A stretch of DNA of 20,390 nucleotides from CADEDH01 sp047971245 (GTDB lineage: Bacteria > Actinomycetota > Acidimicrobiia > Acidimicrobiales > SZUA-35): assembly GCA_047971245.1 (NCBI GenBank), contig JBKDZN010000160.1, positions 1-20,390 on the forward strand, in the 5' to 3' direction. How positions within the stretch are numbered: the stretch's first letter is position 1; each line of letters opens with the position of its first letter. Shown here piece after piece: positions 5,311-12,143 of this stretch. Below the pieces are notes generated by a model, which saw only the letters and a program-made list of their open reading frames with translations, was not told where the DNA came from and did not search any database. The translations under genes were made by a program, and so were the position numbers.

Positions 5311-6495
5311 TCAGTCGGGGGCCTTGGCCAGGAAGTCCGAGACGATCGGCGTGAGCTGGTCGTACTCCAGCAGGAATCCGTCGTGGCCGTGATCGGAGCG
5401 GATCACCTCGTAGGAGACGTCCACATCTCCGGAGGCCAGGTGGTCCCGCAACTCGTGCTGTTGGCGCGGGGTGTACAACACATCACTGTCGACCGAAACC
5501 ACCAGGCTGGGACACCGGACCCGGCCAAGGGCTGCGGCCGTGCCGCCCCGTCCCCGGCCGACGTCGTGGAGGTCCATGGCCTTGTTGAGCAGCAGGTAGC
5601 TGTTGGCGTCGAACCGGCGGGCCAGTTTCTGGCCGTGGTAGTCGATATAGCTCTCCACCTGGAAGCGCCCCCACAGGTCGAACAGTTCGGACCGGTCCAC
5701 ATGGGACCGGTCGAAGCGGGATTCGAGCGACTGGTCGCTGCGATAGTGGAGCTGCGCCACCCGCCGGGCCAACATGAGGCCCTCATGGGGGCCGTGCCCC
5801 GGGGCCGCGTCATAGTAATCGCCGCCCCGCCATCGTGGGTCCTGGACGACGGCCAGGCGCCCCACCTCACTCCAGCCGATCTGCAACGGGCTGGCCGACG
5901 CCGCAGAGGCGATCGACACCATGGACCGGACACGATGCGGGTACATCACGGCCCATTCGGCCGCCTGCATGCCCCCCATCGAACCGCCGATGACCGCCCG
6001 CCACCGATCGACGCCGAGATGATCGGCCAGTCCGGCCTGGGTGCGGACCATGTCCCGGATCGACACCACCGGGAAACGCTCTCCGTAGGGTCGGCCGTCG
6101 GCGGGATGGGGCGACGCCGGGCCGGTCGTGCCCTGGCAACCGCCGAGGACATTGGCGCACACCACGAAGTATCGGTCGGTGTCGATCCCCTTGCCGGGGC
6201 CGATCAGATCGTCCCACCAGCCTTCGGTCGGTTGACCGGCCCCCGACGGGCCGGCGGCGTGGGCGTCACCGGTGAGTGCGTGACACACCAGGACCGCCCC
6301 GTCGTTGGCGGCGGCCGGGTCACCCCAGGTCTCGTAGGCCACCGTGACCTCGTCGAGCACCCCACCACCCTCGAGCACGAACGGACGGCCGGCCGGGAGG
6401 GAGGCGAACTGCTTCCACGCCGGCGGGTCGCCGGGCCGCCACGCCCCGGTGGCCGGGATCGGATCGGATTCCGGGACGCGGGGCCGGTTCAGCAT
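5311..6495 (-). CDS. metX: Homoserine O-acetyltransferase
   Basis: The 394-residue alpha/beta-hydrolase-fold enzyme transfers acetyl from acetyl-CoA to homoserine, the first committed step of methionine synthesis in the cytoplasm. The nucleophile elbow is GGSMGGMQAAEW (Ser172). The family motif NVLGGCQGTTGP lies at about 115-126. The acid is in SVDSDVLYTP (about Asp338) and the base in DHGHDGF (about His371). The order and length match MetX. Some members prefer succinyl-CoA, which cannot be decided here. The ATG at 6495 is chosen because upstream residues lack homology and because the stop of a leader ORF overlaps it. A TAGGCT -10 box lies at 6545-6550. The fpg gene follows after 14 nt. Confidence 0.95.
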   Translation of the reverse strand: MLNRPRVPESDPIPATGAWRPGDPPAWKQFASLPAGRPFVLEGGGVLDEVTVAYETWGDPAAANDGAVLVCHALTGDAHAAGPSGAGQPTEGWWDDLIGPGKGIDTDRYFVVCANVLGGCQGTTGPASPHPADGRPYGERFPVVSIRDMVRTQAGLADHLGVDRWRAVIGGSMGGMQAAEWAVMYPHRVRSMVSIASAASASPLQIGWSEVGRLAVVQDPRWRGGDYYDAAPGHGPHEGLMLARRVAQLHYRSDQSLESRFDRSHVDRSELFDLWGRFQVESYIDYHGQKLARRFDANSYLLLNKAMDLHDVGRGRGGTAAALGRVRCPSLVVSVDSDVLYTPRQQHELRDHLASGDVDVSYEVIRSDHGHDGFLLEYDQLTPIVSDFLAKAPD

Positions 6496-6536
6496 GGCAG
6501 CACCCGGTGGGGACGAGCGACGGTTCGGCGAGACAT
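6489..6536 (-). CDS. Leaderless leader peptide upstream of metX
   Basis: The 15-residue ORF MSRRTVARPHRVLPC starts at an ATG 8 nt after a TAGGCT -10 box, so it should be the first thing translated on the metX transcript. Its last sense codon is Cys, and its TGA (6491-6489) overlaps the metX ATG (6495-6493) in another frame. Short Arg/His-rich leader peptides ending in Cys occur upstream of sulfur-metabolism genes in Actinobacteria, where ribosome stalling or termination-reinitiation can respond to cysteine. That role is inferred here. The metX ATG has no strong Shine-Dalgarno, which would make it depend on coupling. No SAM riboswitch was recognised in this short leader. Confidence 0.5.
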   Translation of the reverse strand: MSRRTVARPHRVLPC

Positions 6537-6544
6537 GGGAGGCG

Positions 6545-6550
6545 AGCCTA
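6545..6550 (-). promoter_or_regulatory. -10 box TAGGCT for the metX leader
   Basis: TAGGCT on the minus strand lies just past the stop codon of the upstream methyltransferase gene and 8 nt before the leader ORF ATG. It gives metX a promoter independent of the upstream gene. No convincing -35 is present. Confidence 0.5.
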
Positions 6551-6554
6551 GCGA

Positions 6555-8432
6555 TCAGCCCCGACCGGAGCCGGGGTTTCCGGCCCGGCCCGGCGCCGAT
6601 TCGGCGGCGCCCGAGGCGGGCCGCCGGCGTCGCCGGTTGTCGAGGCGTTCCTGCCACCACGCCAGCACGTCGGGGCCGGCACCGTAGGCCTCGTTCATCA
6701 GGTCGGCCACCCGGCGGGCGACCACCAGTGCGTCGCCGGGATCGAGCCCGTCGGCGTGCCCGACCTCATCGGCGGCCTTGGCCCACCACTGCTCCCCCTC
6801 CGGCGGGGGCAACGGCAGGTCGGGCACCTGACGGGCCGCCAGCTTGATGGCCTCCGCGGTCATGCCGGTGCCGAGCGATCGGCGCCAGGCCCACAGCACC
6901 ACCGGGGGCGCCAACAGCACGGCCGCCACCCGGTTGAGCTCGTCGGGGTCGGCGTGGACGGCCACGACCGGGGTGGCGGGCACCAGGTTCCCGATCCGGT
7001 CGACCACGGGTTCGAGCACCGGGGTCTGGGTGGCCAGCAGGATCTTGGGTCGGAGCTGACGGTCGAACCACGGGCGGACCCGCTCGTCAACCGCCTCGGC
7101 GTCGATGACCGGCCGCACCCGGTCGCGTCCGCCGAACCGGGTGGTTCCGGTCGCCCACCGCACCGAGAGGGGCTCCACGGAGCCGACCGTGATCAGCCGG
7201 GGTGTGTCGCCGTCATCGGGTCCCGCGTCCCGGCAGGCGGCCACCAGGGCGTAGTGCTCATCACGGAACCCGGCGGTGGCGACCACCCGGGCCCCGAGAC
7301 CGCCGTGGCGACCGATCGGCTCGGGAAGCGACGGGGCGCCCAGGGCGTCGGCGGCGAGATCCCCCCACGGTCCGGGGTCGACGTCGCGGACCGTGACCAC
7401 CCCGGGGCCCGCGGCCAGGGTGACGGTCCGGTTCCGGGACCGGCCGCCGACGACGAGGATCGGAGCGCAGGCCCGCACCCCAGCGTCGAACACCGGCTCC
7501 CGGGCGGCCCACAGCGCCCGGACCGGGGCGACCCGGTCGAGATGGCGGCGGAGCTCTCCGGTGTCGCGGCTCGCCACCACCGACAGGGGTTGGACCAGGG
7601 CCACGGTGGCCCCGGCCGGGGCGAGACCCACGGTGTGCAGCAGGTGGATGGCCCCGAGCCCGGCGTAGGGACCGAGCAGATCCCGGTGGCCGGCCCGCAC
7701 CGCGGCCGCGGTCGGGGTGAGGGCCCCCCGGCGCAGGGGCGAGGCGAACGGTGGGTTGCCGACGATGAGGGCGGGGCCGGCCCCAGCGGAGCCGGCCCGG
7801 AGACGGTCACGGATCCGGGCGGCGACGTCGGAGGCGAGCACGTCACCACAGATCACGTCGGCCTCGACATCGGCCGCGGCGACCCCATGAGCCGCCCCCC
7901 ACAACCCCAGTGACCAGCGGGTCACCGCCGCCGCGCCGGGATCGAGGTCGACACCCACCACCCGGCTCAGGGCCTCGGCCGGGGCCACGCCACCGGCCAC
8001 AAGACGGTCGAGACCCGAGAGCAGGAAGGCGCCGCCCCCACAGGTCGGGTCGAGCAGCACCCCCGGATCGGCCGCGCCGGACCGGGCGACCAGGTCGAGC
8101 AATCCGTCCACCACGGCCCGTGGGGTGTACCAGGCACCCCGGCGGCGGCGGTCGTCGGCCGAAACGGCCTGCTCGTGCACGAGGCCGAGCAGCCATGGGT
8201 CGCGCCAACCCTCGGGCGGGGCGGGCAGCTCGGCGGTCGGGCCGGATCGGGCCTGACCGGATGGGCCGGCCACACCCAGGGTGTCGGCCACCCGGTCGGC
8301 CACCGCGGCCGCCAACGCCAACGGTTCGGTCCCACCGATCCCCGTTCGCACCAGGTGTTCGGCCCAGCGGCGCTGGTCGAGCCACCGCTGGGACGGGTCG
8401 GGGCCGGTCAGCTGACCTCGGTGGGATCCCAC
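6555..8432 (-). CDS. N6-adenine DNA methyltransferase
   Basis: The product of about 625 residues has the order of a class I SAM-dependent N6-adenine DNA methylase. A helical N-terminus leads to GAWYTPRAVVDGLLDLV, the usual lead-in of type IIG/HsdM-like enzymes. Motif I is DPTCGGGAF (about 128-136), the acidic motif II is in VVGVDLDPGA, motif III is in CGDVL, and the catalytic motif IV is NPPF (about 225-228). The C-terminal half, with LRPKILLATQTP and GTGMTAEAIKLAARQVPDLP, resembles a target-recognition region. No nuclease motif is visible and there is no restriction gene nearby, so it looks like an orphan methylase. The GTG start at 8432 overlaps the helicase gene by 25 nt and is a guess; CTG at 8411 or earlier starts are possible. 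It is less likely an rRNA or protein methylase. Confidence 0.8.
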   Translation of the reverse strand: MGSHRGQLTGPDPSQRWLDQRRWAEHLVRTGIGGTEPLALAAAVADRVADTLGVAGPSGQARSGPTAELPAPPEGWRDPWLLGLVHEQAVSADDRRRRGAWYTPRAVVDGLLDLVARSGAADPGVLLDPTCGGGAFLLSGLDRLVAGGVAPAEALSRVVGVDLDPGAAAVTRWSLGLWGAAHGVAAADVEADVICGDVLASDVAARIRDRLRAGSAGAGPALIVGNPPFASPLRRGALTPTAAAVRAGHRDLLGPYAGLGAIHLLHTVGLAPAGATVALVQPLSVVASRDTGELRRHLDRVAPVRALWAAREPVFDAGVRACAPILVVGGRSRNRTVTLAAGPGVVTVRDVDPGPWGDLAADALGAPSLPEPIGRHGGLGARVVATAGFRDEHYALVAACRDAGPDDGDTPRLITVGSVEPLSVRWATGTTRFGGRDRVRPVIDAEAVDERVRPWFDRQLRPKILLATQTPVLEPVVDRIGNLVPATPVVAVHADPDELNRVAAVLLAPPVVLWAWRRSLGTGMTAEAIKLAARQVPDLPLPPPEGEQWWAKAADEVGHADGLDPGDALVVARRVADLMNEAYGAGPDVLAWWQERLDNRRRRRPASGAAESAPGRAGNPGSGRG

Positions 8433-9580
8433 CCGGCCAGGTCGCTGAGCCGCTCGTCGTTGGAGAACACCTCCACGATCGGGATGTCGAGAGCGAGCCG
8501 CTTCTGCATCCGCTTCACCTCGAGCTCCTGGTTCCACAGCACCAGGGTGACCACCACTCCCGAGCCGCCGGCCCGGGCCGTGCGACCCGAACGGTGGAGG
8601 TAGGTCTTGTGATCGTCCGGGGGATCGAAGTGGATCACCACATCGACGTCGTCGACGTGGATGCCTCGTGCGGCCACGTCGGTGGCCACCAGGGCCCGGA
8701 TCTTGCCGTTGGTGAAATCACGCAGGGCCTTCTCGCGCTGGCGCTGCCTCAGGTCGCCGTGGATGGCCTGGGCCGACACGCCCAGCTTCTCCAGGTTGGC
8801 GGCCAGCCGGTCACACCCCCGCTTGGTGTTGCAGAACACCATGGTCCGGTCGACTGCTTCGACGATGGCGGCCACGACCCGGGTGCGGTCCATCTCGTGG
8901 ACGGCCAGGAATCGGTGGGCCATCTGGGCCACGGTCACCTCGGACGACGTGACCTCGTGGCGGACCGGATCGTCCTGGTAGCGCTTGACCAACCCGTCGA
9001 TGGCACCGTCGAGGGTGGCCGAGAACAGCAGGGTCTGATGGTCACGGTCGATCCGGCGCAGGATCCACTCGACCTGGGGCAGGAACCCCATGTCGGCCAT
9101 CCGGTCGGCCTCGTCGATCACGACATGGGCCACATCGGCCACCTCGACCTCCCCCCGGTCGAGCAGATCGATCATGCGGCCGGGAGTGGCCACGATCAGG
9201 TCGATCCCCTGCTTCAGCTTCTTGATCTGGGCGTCGATGTCGGCGCCGCCGTACACGGCCAGGGTCTTCAGGCCGACCGCGTCGCCCAACGGTTCGAGCT
9301 CGGAGGTGACCTGGACGGCCAGCTCGCGGGTGGGGACCAGGATCAGACCCCGGACGGTACGGGACCCGGCCGGCTCGTCGGCGGCCAAGCGCTGGAGCAC
9401 CGGGATACCGAAGGCGAGGGTCTTCCCCGAGCCGGTCTTGGCCTTGCCGCAGACGTCACGCCCGGCGAGGGCGTCGGACACGGTCATGGCCTGGATGGGG
9501 AACGGCTCCTCGATGCCGCGCCCGGCGAGCACGCCGGCGATGGCCGGATCGACCCCGAGGTCGAGAAAGGTGTCGGTCAT
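8408..9580 (-). CDS. DEAD-box RNA helicase
   Basis: The 390-residue ATP-dependent RNA helicase has all core motifs in order: the Q motif around PFPIQAM, motif I AKTGSGKT (47-54), Ia PTRELAVQ, TPGRMIDLL, motif II DEAD (156-159), motif III SAT (187-189), VFCNTKRGCDRLA, motif V ATDVAARGI and motif VI YLHRSGRTARAG. It ends soon after the second RecA domain, so it lacks the RNA-binding tails of CsdA or DbpA and resembles the minimal RhlE-like type. Likely roles are ribosome assembly or mRNA turnover, especially in the cold. It leads the minus-strand run and overlaps the methylase start by about 25 nt, implying co-transcription. No clear Shine-Dalgarno precedes the ATG. A TACGAC sequence 15 nt upstream may be a weak -10. 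Confidence 0.95.
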   Translation of the reverse strand: MTDTFLDLGVDPAIAGVLAGRGIEEPFPIQAMTVSDALAGRDVCGKAKTGSGKTLAFGIPVLQRLAADEPAGSRTVRGLILVPTRELAVQVTSELEPLGDAVGLKTLAVYGGADIDAQIKKLKQGIDLIVATPGRMIDLLDRGEVEVADVAHVVIDEADRMADMGFLPQVEWILRRIDRDHQTLLFSATLDGAIDGLVKRYQDDPVRHEVTSSEVTVAQMAHRFLAVHEMDRTRVVAAIVEAVDRTMVFCNTKRGCDRLAANLEKLGVSAQAIHGDLRQRQREKALRDFTNGKIRALVATDVAARGIHVDDVDVVIHFDPPDDHKTYLHRSGRTARAGGSGVVVTLVLWNQELEVKRMQKRLALDIPIVEVFSNDERLSDLAGWDPTEVS

Positions 9581-9802
9581 ACTGGCCCAGTCGGTGTCGT
9601 AGCCGGGCCTGCTGAGCGAGGAGGCCCGAAGGGGTGGCCCGATCCGGGAGATCGAATACCACGGCTGGGTGGATGCGGAGTACTGGTGTTTTCGTTCACG
9701 TCCCTGTCCAGGCTAGCCAGCTCCACCTGTGGGGCCACGCATCCCCGCTGTGGACGCGGGTTGGTGACCGACCGGGCCGGACGGGAAGCCACCATCGGGG
9801 AC

Positions 9803-9808
9803 TACAGT
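9803..9808 (+). promoter_or_regulatory. -10 box TACAGT, leaderless start
   Basis: TACAGT lies 7 nt before the ATG at 9816, so the mRNA should start at or next to the start codon. The 235-bp space back to the divergent helicase gene shows no other clear element apart from short, weak palindromes. Confidence 0.5.
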
Positions 9809-9815
9809 TCGCCTG

Positions 9816-10634
9816 ATGGAGGTACCTGCCGGCCGTCGGCTGCGGTCCGTCGTCGAGTGGCCGGTCGCCACGGTTGCCGCCGGCTGGATCGACGGTTCGG
9901 GAGCCTCCGAACGCGTCGGTCCGACCGATCGGGTGTTCCCGCTGGCCTCGGTGACCAAGCCGCTGGCGGCCTGGACGATGCTGGTGGCGACCGAGGAGGG
10001 CACGCTCGACCTCGACGCCCCGGCCGGGCCCCCGTCGTCGACGATCCGTCACCTCCTGGCCCACGCCTCCGGGCTCGGGGACGACCCCGACCGGCCGCTG
10101 ACCAGGCCGGAGCAGCGCCGCATCTACTCCAACGCCGGGTTCTCCCTCCTGGGGCGGGCCCTGGCCGAACACGCCGGCATGGCCACCGCCGAGTACTTCC
10201 GCGAGGCCCTGGTCGAACCGCTGGGGCTTCGGTCCACCCGGCTGGACGGTTCGGCCGCCCATGGCGCGTTCAGTTCCGTGGACGACCTCCTCCTGGTGGC
10301 CGCCGAATGGCTCCGCCCCACCCTGGTCGACCCCGGGACCATGCTGACCGCCCGGACCCCCCAGTTCCCGGACCTGGTCGGTGTCCTGCCGGGATACGGG
10401 GCCCAGGACCCCAACCCGTGGGGTCTGGGTTTCGAGATCCGTGGCCACAAGTCTCCCCACTGGACCGGCCGATCGAACTCGCCGGCCACCTTCGGCCATT
10501 TCGGCCGCTCCGGTACGTTCGTGTGGGTCGACCCCGTGGCCGACCTGGCCTGTGTGGTCCTGACCGACGAACCGTTCGGCCCGTGGGCGACCTCCCGCTG
10601 GCCCGCCCTGTCCGACGCCGTGCTCGGCTCGTGA
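9816..10634 (+). CDS. Serine hydrolase, beta-lactamase/DD-peptidase family
   Basis: The 272-residue protein has the class C beta-lactamase / penicillin-binding-protein-like fold. The active-site SxxK is SVTK (45-48), the Tyr motif is YSN (104-106), and the third motif is HFGRSG (228-233), replacing KTG. HLLAHASGL (79-87) is a family hallmark of the EstB and D-aminopeptidase-like group. It has no signal peptide or membrane segment, so it should act in the cytoplasm as an esterase or peptidase on an unknown substrate rather than in antibiotic resistance. The start is supported by a TACAGT box 7 nt upstream, and there is no Shine-Dalgarno. MurA follows 102 nt later with its own promoter signal, so a shared cell-wall role is only suggestive. 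Confidence 0.9.
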   Translation: MEVPAGRRLRSVVEWPVATVAAGWIDGSGASERVGPTDRVFPLASVTKPLAAWTMLVATEEGTLDLDAPAGPPSSTIRHLLAHASGLGDDPDRPLTRPEQRRIYSNAGFSLLGRALAEHAGMATAEYFREALVEPLGLRSTRLDGSAAHGAFSSVDDLLLVAAEWLRPTLVDPGTMLTARTPQFPDLVGVLPGYGAQDPNPWGLGFEIRGHKSPHWTGRSNSPATFGHFGRSGTFVWVDPVADLACVVLTDEPFGPWATSRWPALSDAVLGS

Positions 10635-10723
10635 ACCACCCGGTGACGAGCCGATCCGATCCTGCGGGCCCGGCGCCACACCAGATTCCTCCCGACCGCC
10701 CCGATTGTGACCCGTGGAGGCAG

Positions 10724-10729
10724 TAGGTT
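10724..10729 (+). promoter_or_regulatory. -10 box TAGGTT, leaderless start of murA
   Basis: TAGGTT lies 7 nt before GTG 10737. This favours that GTG over the in-frame GTG at 10707, which would place the box inside the gene. Confidence 0.5.
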
Positions 10730-10736
10730 TGTCGCC

Positions 10737-12116
10737 GTGATCGAGGACCGTGCCCCCCGTACCGATCCAGACCTGCCCGACGCCATCGACGAAGCGACCT
10801 CGGCCTGGGTGGTCAACCCGGTCGGGCCTCTGACCGGAGACATCGTCGTCCGAGGCTCCAAGAACGCGGTGACCAAACACATGGTGGCCGCCCTGCTCGG
10901 CGATTCACCGTCCACCATCTCCAACTGTCCCGAGATCGGCGACGTCGAGATCACCGCCCGCATGCTCCAGGCGCTGGGCTGCGTGGTCGAACGCGACAAC
11001 GGCAACACCACGATCGACCCCACCCCCCTCTCGTCGAGTCGGGTGCCGGTGACCTTCAGCGGGATGAACCGCATCCCGATCCTGATGATCGGCCCCCTAC
11101 TCCACCGGGTCGGCGAGGTGTTCGTCCCCCTGGTCGGCGGGGACGAGATCGGCTCCCGCCCGGTCGACTTCCATGTCGACGCCCTCCGCATGATGGGCGC
11201 CGAGATCACGATCACCCCGGACGGTCTCGAGGCGAAAGCGGCCCGCCTCCGGGGCGCTCACATCGAGCTGCCGTATCCGTCCGTCGGTGCCACAGAGACG
11301 GTGCTGCTCTCCGCCACCATGGCCGAGGGGCGCACGGTGCTCGACAACGGCGCCCTGGAGCCCGAGGTCATCGAACTGGCCCTGTTCCTGCAACGCATGG
11401 GGGCCCGGATCGAGATGCGCCCCAACCGGCGGTACATCATCGACGGGGTCGACCGGCTGGCCGGGGCGGCCCACCGCCTCAAGGGCGACCGGATCGAGGC
11501 GTTCTCCTACCTGGTGGCCGGCCTCATCACCGGTGGCCGGGTGACCGTCTACGGGTGCAGCCAGGATCGTCTGGTCACCGCCATCTCGACCCTGTCGGGG
11601 ATGGGGGCCGAGTTCGAGATCACCGACTCGTCGGTGGCCGCCTCGGCCCGGGCCCTGCAGCCCATCGCGGTGGAGACCGACACCCACCCCGGGTTCATGA
11701 CCGACTGGCAGTCCCCCATGGTCGCCCTGTTCACCCAGTGCCAGGGCCTGTCGGTGATGTACGAGACGGTCTACGAGAACCGGTTCACCTATGTGCCCGC
11801 GCTCAACAAGATGGGCGCCCAGATCCAGACCTACAACACCCCGTTGGGTAGCATCGAGGGCCGCTTCGTCGGATCGTCCACCCCCTGCTCGGTGGTCGTT
11901 CGGGGCGGGACGCCCCTGTCGGGGACGGAGGTGACCGTGCCCGACATCAGGGGCGGCTTCGCCTACGTCCTGGCGGCCGCCGCGGCCACGGGCACCACCC
12001 GGATCACCGGCACCCACCATCTCGACCGGGGGTACAACCGCCCGATCGAGAATTTCGGCTCGCTCGGCCTCGACATCGAACGGATCACCGTTCCCCGCCC
12101 GGCCGAACTGAACTGA
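10737..12116 (+). CDS. murA: UDP-GlcNAc 1-carboxyvinyltransferase (MurA)
   Basis: The 459-residue EPSP-synthase-fold enzyme transfers enolpyruvate from PEP to UDP-GlcNAc, the first committed step of peptidoglycan synthesis. GSKNA (Lys42-Asn43) matches Lys22-Asn23 of E. coli MurA. Arg112 fits Arg91, Arg141 (GSRPVD) fits Arg120, TDWQSP gives the catalytic Asp (Asp305 in E. coli), YENRFTYV gives Arg331 and DIRGG gives Arg397. The loop Cys115 is Asp136 here (GGDEIGSRPVD), as in Mycobacterium, so the enzyme should be insensitive to fosfomycin. An N-terminal extension of about 25 residues precedes the core. It stands alone, away from other mur genes, and a second paralogue elsewhere is possible. 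The GTG start is supported by the -10 box 7 nt upstream. Confidence 0.9.
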   Translation: MIEDRAPRTDPDLPDAIDEATSAWVVNPVGPLTGDIVVRGSKNAVTKHMVAALLGDSPSTISNCPEIGDVEITARMLQALGCVVERDNGNTTIDPTPLSSSRVPVTFSGMNRIPILMIGPLLHRVGEVFVPLVGGDEIGSRPVDFHVDALRMMGAEITITPDGLEAKAARLRGAHIELPYPSVGATETVLLSATMAEGRTVLDNGALEPEVIELALFLQRMGARIEMRPNRRYIIDGVDRLAGAAHRLKGDRIEAFSYLVAGLITGGRVTVYGCSQDRLVTAISTLSGMGAEFEITDSSVAASARALQPIAVETDTHPGFMTDWQSPMVALFTQCQGLSVMYETVYENRFTYVPALNKMGAQIQTYNTPLGSIEGRFVGSSTPCSVVVRGGTPLSGTEVTVPDIRGGFAYVLAAAAATGTTRITGTHHLDRGYNRPIENFGSLGLDIERITVPRPAELN

Positions 12117-12143
12117 CGGAGGCCGCCCTCCCCCGGGCGTCGC

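Noticed and set aside
6496..6560. SAM riboswitch in front of metX
   Set aside because: The leader is only about 40 nt and is occupied by the short ORF; no SAM-I, SAM-II or SAM-IV core could be recognised.
9816..10634. Antibiotic-inactivating beta-lactamase
   Set aside because: SxxK and Tyr motifs are present but there is no export signal and the third motif is HFGRSG, which fits intracellular esterase or peptidase relatives better.
7910..10726. 938-codon open frame on the plus strand
   Set aside because: It runs antisense to the methylase and helicase genes and then over the hydrolase in another frame. Its low-complexity Gly/Arg/Pro/Asp/His content is typical of GC-rich shadow frames.
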